From Beroe ovata (lineage: Eukaryota > Ctenophora > Nuda > Beroida > Beroidae): DNA of 10,776 bases. The stretch is from contig CAMPET010000091.1 in NCBI GenBank assembly GCA_946803715.1, positions 200,554-211,329 on the forward strand, written 5' to 3'. How positions within the stretch are numbered: the stretch's first letter is position 1; each line of letters starts with the position of its first letter. The notes under the pieces are model-generated. The model did not search any database. It was not told the DNA's origin and worked only from the letters and a program-made list of their open reading frames with translations. A program made the translations under genes and the position numbers. This document shows, in pieces, positions 6,701-10,776 of this stretch.

Positions 6701-7425
6701 AACCAAATTCTCGATTTGTAGTCTGTAGAAGTTATCTGTCCCGAGGTACTTCTCCCCAATATCCATGTCCGTGTCCCCCTTCCTGTCCTTGAAGAAGAGG
6801 AATGTGGCGTTCCCGCTGAGGGATACCGCACACGAGCAGGTCAGGGAGATCTCGTCGCCCCGGGATACGGTCACAGAGGAGCCGGGCGACGAGGGGGATG
6901 GAGTGGATTGGAGTGTGCAAACTGAGGGGAGAGGGGGAGTTAGATCGGGGGAGTTAGAGTGGGAAAGTTAGAGTGGGGAGTTAGGGTGGTGGAGTTAGAG
7001 TGCGGATTTCAGTTTGGGAAATGGGAGGGAGGGAGTGGAGTGTGCAGAATGAGGGAGACTGAGAGGGGGAGTTGGAGAGGGAAGTTTCATACGTAATGAT
7101 ATTCCACAGAGATTACAACAGTTGCATTGAGCATCTCAATTCTGGTGATGAGTAGTTTGGAATCAAACGTGACGTTTTTGATATCTTCCCAATCCCAATG
7201 GAAATTTTGAACACTCGAACAGGTTACAGGATATGAAACTCCTCATATTTCTGTTTCAGACATGAAATACTGACCTTGGCCATCTTGTGCACTCCCAAGA
7301 AGGACAAGAGGAGATGACAAAATCAAGAACAGCGATGACGAAAAAAAGAAAAGTGGACGGTGAGAAATTTTAACATGGAGCAGGGTCCAGGGTAAAACTG
7401 CGAGTACCAGATAAAACGAGGACAT
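650..7425 (-). CDS. multi-exon Ig/FN3 cell-surface receptor-like gene, 3' part missing
   Basis: The model joins, in minus order, 7425-7275, 6921-6704, 6516-6381, 6220-5898, 5767-5581, 5424-5191, 4982-4815, 3477-3351, 3145-3044, 1117-987 and 756-650. Every intron is GT-AG. Intron phases run 1,0,1,0,1,1,1,2,2,1, and each donor phase equals the next acceptor phase, with about 628 open codons. Seen: a hydrophobic leader, one classical Ig domain, three divergent Ig-like domains and the start of an FN3 domain. Ig and FN3 units with phase-1 boundaries are typical of animal adhesion molecules, receptor kinases, receptor phosphatases and allorecognition receptors. A role in cell contact or recognition is inferred. 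No transmembrane or catalytic segment is in the window, so the subclass is open. I am confident of the gene and less certain of the exact limits of exons 1, 4 and 8. Confidence 0.82.
757..986 (-). other. intron 10 of the receptor gene
   Basis: A 230-nt GT-AG intron between exon 10 and the FN3 exon. It contains a short direct repeat of an atcagagtgttac-like unit near 919-956. I see no other feature in it. Confidence 0.75.
987..1117 (-). CDS. exon 10: last part of Ig-like domain 4
   Basis: Residues about 549-592. The acceptor is cgtgtttctcctccccag before 1117 and the donor is CTC G|GTGAGT at 986. Phase is 2 in, 1 out. It reads QENNWQTKRLSYLVEEF, then TGNTTYVCHVSYLQ (F strand with Y-x-C and a potential NTT glycosylation site), then TPVVVL as the G strand. 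With exons 8 and 9 it completes domain 4, which has an F-strand Cys but no obvious B-strand partner. A near-identical copy lies at 1-94. Their shared 94 bp differ at one silent position, against about 23 differences in the shared intron, which supports coding function. Confidence 0.88.
1604..1781. mobile_element. MITE-like foldback element with TA target-site duplication
   Basis: The termini are inverted repeats. Left CTTTAGAGGC to CAGGACTTAT (1604-1637) matches the reverse complement of 1750-1781, with mismatches only in the middle. TA dinucleotides at 1602-1603 and 1782-1783 fit a TA target-site duplication, as used by Tc1/mariner-type elements. Inside are a 30-bp perfect palindrome and a second inverted pair (tttagag/ctctaaa, 1708-1750). 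There is no transposase frame, so it would be non-autonomous. The superfamily is inferred from TA and the termini alone. Confidence 0.7.
1636..1665. repeat. 30-bp perfect palindrome
   Basis: The arms are 15 bases each, centred between 1650 and 1651 (core gtgtcctgcgcgcaggacac), with no spacer. It lies inside the foldback element next to its left terminal repeat and could form a cruciform or a tight RNA hairpin. Confidence 0.95.
3044..3145 (-). CDS. exon 9: middle part of Ig-like domain 4
   Basis: Residues about 515-548, a 102-bp exon with phase 2 in and out. The acceptor has a long pyrimidine tract (tctccctcttctcccag) before 3145, and the donor is TAC AG|GTGAGA at 3043; both are near consensus. 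SMAQSLYEELVTVKWGKLRD supplies the C strand with Trp. The rest is acidic and polar, ending DWLPNDY. The phase-2 borders match exons 8 and 10 only, so this small exon belongs to their domain. Confidence 0.82.
3146..3350 (-). other. intron 8 of the receptor gene
   Basis: A 205-nt phase-2 intron with a strong donor (AG|GTAATA) and a pyrimidine-rich acceptor. The plus strand carries a G-run (gtggggggggcggggg) near 3192 that is C-rich on the transcript. Confidence 0.75.
3351..3477 (-). CDS. exon 8: first part of Ig-like domain 4
   Basis: Residues about 473-514. The acceptor is gtgtcactatttcag before 3477 and the donor is ATC AG|GTAATA at 3350. Phase is 1 in, 2 out. Joining to exon 7 makes an Asp codon and continues DAVPLKHDPQLSTQDYSPDS. 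STVSLPLRRAVGKPFDLIVY then reads as two beta strands in the A-B place, without a B-strand Cys, and resembles the matching part of exon 4 (FDYEFVLHEI). This frame differs from the longest open frame on this strand here. It is chosen for its protein-like content, its splice signals and its exact phase fit. Confidence 0.75.
3541..3716. repeat. 18-bp minisatellite, ten units
   Basis: The unit is tgttcctatactgtacaa. There are ten units in a row. The fourth (3595-3608) is 14 bp, four bases short; the third and eighth carry cagtacaa instead of ctgtacaa; the last ends tgaataa. Because the period is a multiple of three, several frames on both strands stay open across it, which explains the repetitive frames there. 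They are not genes. Confidence 0.97.
3951..4133. repeat. CA-rich tract with degenerate minisatellite
   Basis: Imperfect units around agttcacacttgcacaca at 3951-4025 are followed by broken CA repeats and a pure CA run at 4114-4132. It lies within intron 7. Confidence 0.85.
4815..4982 (-). CDS. exon 7: second half of Ig-like domain 3
   Basis: Residues about 417-472, phase 1 in and out, 168 bp. The acceptor is attctccccgaatcccag before 4982 and the donor is GAG G|GTGAGT at 4814. DLMIQKIDMLLGRTYVCTFH gives an E strand and the F-strand Y-x-C. Basic residues follow (KQKQARQ), then KSDIIVE as the G strand. The Cys can pair with one in exon 6. If unspliced, the frame continues 54 codons to a stop at 4654-4656. 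The long next intron contains the 18-bp minisatellite and CA repeats. Confidence 0.85.
4983..5190 (-). other. intron 6 of the receptor gene
   Basis: A 208-nt intron with consensus ends. A ttcggggagaat unit is repeated next to the acceptor (4989-5022). Nothing else was recognised. Confidence 0.75.
5191..5424 (-). CDS. exon 6: first half of Ig-like domain 3
   Basis: Residues about 339-416, a symmetric phase 1-1 exon of 234 bp. The acceptor is ctcttattaactccag before 5424 and the donor is CCA T|GTGAGT at 5190, a perfect consensus. The reading starts EYSSDTLVAPESRYIVLVAS. PVYLPHLRCNFCQ then fits a B strand with Cys, and HNIVPSWSVEGN fits a C strand with the usual Trp. Two further Cys (CNFC and SEC) lie close by and could form an extra disulfide. 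The frame has no internal stop and continues correctly into exon 7. Confidence 0.82.
5425..5580 (-). other. intron 5 of the receptor gene
   Basis: A 156-nt intron, GTGAGA donor and ctccag acceptor, with a long G/A-rich (plus-strand) stretch at 5440-5506 that is pyrimidine-rich on the transcript. Confidence 0.75.
5581..5767 (-). CDS. exon 5: second half of Ig-like domain 2
   Basis: Residues about 277-338. The acceptor is tgttcttctcag before 5767 and the donor is TTC CCT G|GTGAGA at 5580. Phase is 0 in, 1 out. ANLKGRYSINYTVNYALPEG matches in spacing the E-F-G part of the neighbouring domains (compare RTYVCTFHYTLP in exon 7), but the F-strand Cys is replaced. ELSVDIVFP would be the G strand. 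NYT is a potential N-glycosylation site. Reading through the donor gives a stop at 5546-5548, so an unspliced, shortened product is conceivable, but the strong GTGAGA donor argues for splicing. Confidence 0.78.
5880..5894. repeat. CT/GA microsatellite beside the exon 4 donor
   Basis: A run of tctctctctctctct starts 4 bases beyond the donor of exon 4. On the transcript it reads GTAAG followed by GA repeats, so length change here sits next to a splice site. Confidence 0.9.
5898..6220 (-). CDS. exon 4: linker and first half of Ig-like domain 2
   Basis: Residues about 169-276, the longest exon at 323 bp. The acceptor is caattcttgcccag before 6220 and the donor is CAT TAT|GTAAGA, followed by a GA repeat in the intron. 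Phase is 1 in, 0 out. No known domain stands out in the first half. The second half has the same rhythm as the other repeats: a beta stretch KDVDIVALLFILP, then FLDFDYEFVLHEI in the B-strand place without Cys, then PTVYFFHY in the C-strand place with Phe instead of Trp. The Ig-like call is inferred from this pattern and from position. A start upstream through a 36-nt intron is possible but less likely. Confidence 0.72.
6221..6380 (-). other. intron 3 of the receptor gene, with an open frame
   Basis: A 160-nt intron with a GTTAGT donor and a cttgcccag acceptor, joining phase 1 to phase 1. One frame is open across it and reads ETCEGGAFQIFGLNLSSFGA. If real, that would need a 36-nt intron at its left (transcript-upstream) end plus a second splice at GTGCGG. 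Direct joining of exons 3 and 4 is simpler and matches the size of the other introns. Confidence 0.6.
6381..6516 (-). CDS. exon 3: second half of Ig domain 1
   Basis: Residues about 124-168. The acceptor is ttgatctcctccag before 6516 and the donor is CAG G|GTTAGT at 6380. Phase is 0 in, 1 out. GAELTIPFARQQDRGRYEC is a textbook E-F segment: a hydrophobic E strand, then the D-x-G-x-Y-x-C signature with the F-strand Cys that pairs with the exon 2 Cys. The G strand follows around FVENGVTIDF. With exon 2 this makes one complete I-set/V-set-like domain of about 100 residues split by an intron between strands. This is the strongest domain call in the window. Confidence 0.88.
6533..6626. repeat. short dispersed direct repeats in intron 2
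   Basis: Three copies of agtgaggaaatcat lie near 6536, 6556 and 6610 in the 187-nt intron between the two halves of Ig domain 1. The first two are adjacent. On the transcript they read as a pyrimidine-rich unit (atgatttcctcact) just before the exon 3 acceptor. Confidence 0.85.
6704..6921 (-). CDS. exon 2: first half of Ig domain 1
   Basis: Residues about 51-123. The acceptor is strong (tctcccctcag, cag ending at 6922) and the donor is TTG|GTTAGT at 6703. Phase is 1 in, 0 out. After a Ser/Pro-rich linker comes SSVTVSRGDEISLTCSCAV, a clear A'-B strand pair with the B-strand Cys. GNATFLFFKDRKG follows as the C strand, with Phe where Trp is usual, and the exon ends near FYRLQIENL. NAT is a potential N-glycosylation site. 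The exon is more GC-rich than its flanks. Another frame on this strand is also open, but it has no Ig pattern and no compatible phase. Confidence 0.85.
6922..7274 (-). other. intron 1 with an Ig-like relic
   Basis: A 353-nt intron if exon 1 splices directly to exon 2, as the phases require. Its acceptor end (6924-7080) is built of gagttagagtggg-like units on the plus strand, making a long pyrimidine tract on the transcript. The donor-side half contains an open stretch resembling an Ig-like domain, described separately. Confidence 0.6.
7086..7242 (-). pseudogene. possible decayed Ig-like exon in intron 1
   Basis: This frame is in register with exon 1 after a TGA at 7243-7245. It reads GVSYPVTCSSVQNFHWDWED, then DSKLLITRIEML, then NATVVISVEYHYV, and stops at the next TGA. 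The pattern is a B-strand Cys, a C-strand Trp and an E strand. The F strand aligns with exon 10 (NTTYVCHVSY), with Ile in place of Cys. A GTATGA donor exists, but its phase 0 does not match exon 2. Using an acceptor at 7243-7242 would need a 33-nt intron. It is likely a dead or dispensable domain, or chance. Confidence 0.4.
7275..7425 (-). CDS. exon 1: signal peptide exon
   Basis: It encodes residues 1-50, starting MSSFYLVLAVLPWTLL. There are two hydrophobic stretches, about residues 4-17 and 25-44, then GSAQDGQ. A signal peptidase site after GSA (residue 46) is plausible, giving an unusually long leader; a type II anchor is less likely. ATG 7425 is chosen because no ATG lies further upstream in the nearby open frame. 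The exon ends CAA G|GTCAGT in phase 1, which fits the phase-1 acceptor of exon 2 and makes a Val codon at the junction. Without splicing, the frame runs on to a TGA at 7243-7245. A lone signal-peptide exon ending in phase 1 before an Ig domain is the usual layout in this class. Confidence 0.7.
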
Positions 7426-7491
7426 ATCCCACTCACACACACGCAGAAATGTGAGTATAGCACGGGGTATAGCGCGCTGACAAGATGAAGT

Positions 7492-7504
7492 TAAATTATT
7501 ATAG
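7492..7504 (-). promoter_or_regulatory. TATA-like element upstream of the receptor start
   Basis: On the minus strand this reads ctataataattta, about 70 bases before the chosen ATG at 7425. That would place a transcription start near 7465-7475 and leave a short leader. It is inferred from composition and distance only. Confidence 0.25.
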
Positions 7505-7833
7505 CAGCTACTATACTAGCGGTGGATGAAGTCTCAGGTCGTGTGAGAATTATATATAGAGAAAATGAGGGAAGGAGATTATTTTAATTCATGTTTAATG
7601 GGGATGTCCGGGATGTAATGTTCTGTTTGGGAGGCTGATACGTGTAGAGGACAATTATAGGAGGGGCGTTCCTGAGACTGGACCCTGATCTTTCTCCCTG
7701 ACTGAGAGATGGACTTGGCTAGAAAATATACAAGAAGCTGTTATTAGATCGGTCGACATGATGTCATGTACCACAAAGTTTCAATCGGGAAATACTTCTT
7801 GGAACCAAATATGGAACATATTCTCACGATGCT

Positions 7834-7868
7834 ACACAGACACACACAGATACAGACACACAGATACA

Positions 7869-7905
<37 letters not shown>

Positions 7906-7936
7906 ACACACACACACACAAACATCTACACACACC
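7834..7936. repeat. CA microsatellite with CAGA-type interruptions
   Basis: Units of cacagataca-like sequence surround a pure CA run at 7871-7900. The open frames on both strands here are repeat artefacts. Confidence 0.95.
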
Positions 7937-8266
7937 ATGACGCGTGGTTGAGAAAGTGATAAGAACTATATATCGTACAATCATACACTACTGCACCAGT
8001 TAGTGGAATTCCCGTGGAATTAAAACTGATTTTTACAGGTTGAAATTACGAGATATTGCCGGGGAAAACCTCCTGACATCTCGTCTACACGAATTGTCCG
8101 CGATAATTCGCTGCCAAAATAAGCTGTTAGCTCCGCGATTATAATATTCAAACTTCGTGTGATATTAACACGGGCAAAAATGAAATCGTAACTTTTTAAA
8201 CATTCAAATTATGATGTATCGAATTCCCTGAGATTTGGTACGCATTCTCATAAAACCAAAGATTTG

Positions 8267-8287
8267 CACACACACACACACACACAC
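8267..8287. repeat. CA microsatellite
   Basis: A pure CA run of about ten units, upstream of the receptor gene. Confidence 0.95.
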
Positions 8288-9654
8288 GAAATGACCTTTC
8301 ACAGAATTCCTGTAATAAACGGATGACAGGTAAGAAGAACAACTAATGGCTGGTCGGTTCTTACTACGATAATTAATAATACGAGTCCGAGGATTTTAAA
8401 AACACACTCAACACTAATATCACTATGTACAGCAGCTAATAACAGCTATCACAGAGCACTGTGGTACGGGGAATTTTCGGGAAAAACATCCTAGCTAGTC
8501 GAATGATATATGACGAGGGGTCTGCATCGCATTCTATTATAGGTATACGGCCTGGTACATCAGATTATTGTGTGTGTGAAAAGGGAAAAATATGTTGACA
8601 TATAACATTGATATGTGTGCGTTAAGTAGATTATGTGTTATGTCAATACTACTACTTTATAAAGTGCGAGAAAAGTTATTCCATTAACAGTCCGGATTGC
8701 AGGTAACGATTACGACATATACGAAACCGAAAACGCCGATCAGCGTTAGAGTGCGAGAATGTTAACTTACGACAACATCCTCTTTCCTGCTAGGAGTCTA
8801 ATACTTATATCGATGATGTTCCCGTTACTACCTATAGTTCCAATATGGGAATCAGTGGGGCTAATTTCAATATGATCGAAGGAGAGAAATAATCAAAAAG
8901 CATCGCGTTTACAGCATTATTTACGAGCTAGGAAAGTAGGAAGAAGCACAAAAGCTCCTGATGCTACACAAAAAGTTGTGAATGATAACACAACCGGGGG
9001 ACATTGAACAGTTGTTGTTTTCGGCTGTACAAAATACACAAGTGGACCAATGCCACCGATGCCACTTATACATTTACTGGCTGTAGCAATTATGGAAATA
9101 TGATCTGACGAATGGTGGCGTACTGGTGTGCAAGAGTAGGATAGGGAGGAACACTTGGTGAAGAGAGAGAGAAATGAACAGAATATGGTGAACTTCCTAG
9201 GAAGAAGAGAAAGGAAGGTGTCTGGGAACGGGGTGGACCAACCCAAATTCAATTCATTCAGTGAACAGAGGGCTCTAGACACGCATCATTTGATTATCCA
9301 TGAAAATCAAAGGCATCATTCATCAATTTACTTGATATTCTGGATAAAAATTCTCAAATAGAAAATCAGCACTGGGTGAAGACGTAAAGCCACTAGCGAT
9401 TATCGAATAGGTATCCCAAGTTCTAACTTAGCTTCTATAAGACCTTCTGTGACTCTGTGAGGACTTCTGTAAGTCCTCTATAAAGGGTTCACTGGCTGCA
9501 ATGTCCATACATCGGCAGAGGATGTATGTGAAACACATGCACTGAATATTACATACCTACATTTCCAACAAAACTAGACACCCATGGTTTCTCGCACTGG
9601 CTTTCTAATTTTTATGGTTTTTTCATGGCATAACTTGCATAACTTGCATTAAAT
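8288..9654. other. no gene recognised
   Basis: An A/T-rich stretch. The largest frame (8917-9282, minus) has hydrophobic segments but no motif, no good start context and no splice support, and its length is expected by chance. A small palindrome, gaggacttctgtaagtcctc, lies near 9459-9478. I see nothing else in it. Confidence 0.5.
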
Positions 9655-9688
9655 TCTCCTCTGAAGCAAGATCAGGCTTCAGAGGAGA
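9655..9688. repeat. perfect hairpin, 13-bp arms and 8-base loop
   Basis: The arms are tctcctctgaagc and gcttcagaggaga, with loop aagatcag. There is no U-run or mature-miRNA-length arm to name it. It may be a remnant of a foldback element. Confidence 0.85.
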
Positions 9689-10306
9689 TTAACCATCACA
9701 TAAGATAAGAAACTTCAAAGAGTAGTTTCTTTGACTGCAGCCGGTATTTTATACTCGAATTATGATATGCCAATTACAATGAAGAGTATCCCTCGCTCTC
9801 CCTCAAAAAGTGCTGTTGTACCAAGCACAATGGTCAATAGTGGGGTTCTGAGTGCTCCCATCATGTCAAATGCTGTGTCAATATCAGTAAAATGATTTAC
9901 AATCAGGGAGACCGGATAAATGATAGACTGACTGGAACCAATCTTCATATTCATAGGTATCATGGTTCCAGGAATAAAATGTTATGCGAATAACGGGATA
10001 AAGATCAATTAACAGCAGTCTATCAACGCAATTTAAGGTTTAAATCAGAGAAACCATACGGTTTTTCACAAGGCGTGTTTCACATGGAATCCACCGAAAA
10101 ATTTCGTTGTGTTTTTAAAGCGGCCGTGTTTCATCAAGCTAATGAAACGCCTATAGTGAGGGCAGTGTACAATTCAAAGTACACGATACTCAGTGTATAT
10201 TGCAGTTATTTAGCAATTATAAACGGCTCATTTGAGGCTCAGCATCTATATACCATAATTAATTGCTAATTGCTTGAATTCTGTGCGGTTTTGTGGTTAA
10301 AATGAG
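9689..10306. other. no gene recognised; small inverted repeats
   Basis: It contains an imperfect inverted pair aggcgtgtttcac/tgaaacgcct (about 10072-10152) and gtgtac/gtacac near 10165-10185. The frame at 9760-9963 (minus) is short and carries no recognisable motif. Confidence 0.5.
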
Positions 10307-10381
10307 TCACGAAATTTGGTGATATCTTCTGAAGAGATGACTCTCATAGCCATTTGCAGTCTGCAGTCTGCAGGCAGCCAT
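10307..10381 (-). CDS. possible first coding exon or small ORF
   Basis: The minus strand has caagATGGCTGCC, a good animal start context that also matches the YY1-type AAGATGGCNGC motif common at gene starts. The frame reads MAACRLQTANGYESHLFRRY, then HQIS and a stop. A GTGACT just before the stop could serve as a phase-2 donor. The CTGCAGA repetition inside the frame weakens the case, and I could not find a second exon. No function is claimed. Confidence 0.22.
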   Translation of the reverse strand: MAACRLQTANGYESHLFRRYHQIS

Positions 10382-10500
10382 CTTGCCAGAATCACGCGCT
10401 ATGTAAACAAACACATTATGTTGAATGATTCAATTTGTGACAATGTAGACACTCAAATGAACATCACTATAAACGATGGTAGGTAATATTCCAAAAACTG

Positions 10501-10713
10501 CTAACACCATTTACTTGCTACCCAGGTATACTTGATGGGTAATATGAAGCGGTTCTTGCCGGAGAGCAACATATAGTCGATAGAGAAAACGATGTATGAG
10601 GAGAGAAGAGTATAGGACCGAAGACAAAGCCGTAGAATGTAGTGGTCAGGGTTTATTATATGCAGCCGGATAAACCGAGCGGTCAGTGGGTATAGTAGGA
10701 TGTTAAAAATCAC
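10501..10713 (-). other. weak discoidin (F5/8 type C)-like reading frame
   Basis: The frame contains LLYPLTARFIRLHI, then YILRLCLR. The order P-x-x-A-R-[FY]-I-R-[LI] followed by L-R resembles the C-terminal strands of F5/8 type C domains. Against this, the frame runs back straight into the terminal GT/CA repeat without an AG acceptor, and the rest shows no discoidin pattern. It could be a fossil exon or chance. Confidence 0.2.
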
Positions 10714-10714
10714 A

Positions 10715-10730
10715 GTGTGTGTGCGTGTGC

Positions 10731-10765
<35 letters not shown>

Positions 10766-10776
10766 AGAGTGTGTCT
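10715..10776. repeat. GT microsatellite at the window end
   Basis: GT repeat with a few GC and TT interruptions, reaching the window edge. Confidence 0.95.

Noticed and set aside
6732-6920. 62-codon alternative frame over exon 2
   Set aside because: It is a shadow of the GC-rich Ig exon and lacks the Cys and strand pattern.
7744-7951. His/Thr- and Cys/Val-repeat frames
   Set aside because: They are translations of the CA microsatellite.
8917-9282. 121-codon frame, minus, with hydrophobic segments
   Set aside because: No start context, splice support or family pattern. A frame this long is expected by chance somewhere in the window.
1-10776. CRISPR array, prokaryotic operon or phage element
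   Set aside because: No spacer-repeat pattern, no ribosome binding sites, and clear spliceosomal exons throughout.

Overview
The window looks like nuclear DNA of a metazoan, probably a marine invertebrate. A sponge or cnidarian would fit, but nothing here fixes the taxon. The evidence is a gene cut into short exons by GT-AG introns with pyrimidine-rich acceptors, CA/GT microsatellites, an 18-bp minisatellite, a small inverted-repeat transposon, and extracellular Ig-like and fibronectin III (FN3) sequence. No bacterial operon, ribosome binding site or long single-exon gene is present.

The main content is one minus-strand gene starting at ATG 7425 and running left to a one-base assembly gap (N, 649). 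I reconstruct eleven exons whose splice phases all agree: 7275-7425 (signal peptide), 6704-6921 and 6381-6516 (Ig domain 1), 5898-6220 and 5581-5767 (Ig-like domain 2), 5191-5424 and 4815-4982 (Ig-like domain 3), 3351-3477, 3044-3145 and 987-1117 (Ig-like domain 4), and 650-756 (first half of an FN3 domain, cut by the gap). They give about 628 in-frame codons of secreted or extracellular protein. Any membrane segment or cytoplasmic domain lies beyond the gap. The layout fits a cell-surface adhesion or recognition receptor. Family and partner cannot be named from the sequence.

The left 648 bases are a second copy of 1024-1599 joined directly to a copy of 2629-2664, about 4% divergent by eye. 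They duplicate exon 10, and the N between the copies falls inside the FN3 exon. I read this mainly as the other haplotype placed in tandem by the assembler; a real exon duplication is the alternative. The copy lacks a 1,029-bp block (1600-2628) that holds a 178-bp foldback transposon in intron 9.

From 7426 to 10776 I see no convincing complete gene. There is a TATA-like site before the receptor start, microsatellites, small hairpins, a possible first coding exon at 10307-10381 (minus), and a weak discoidin-like reading frame next to the terminal GT repeat.
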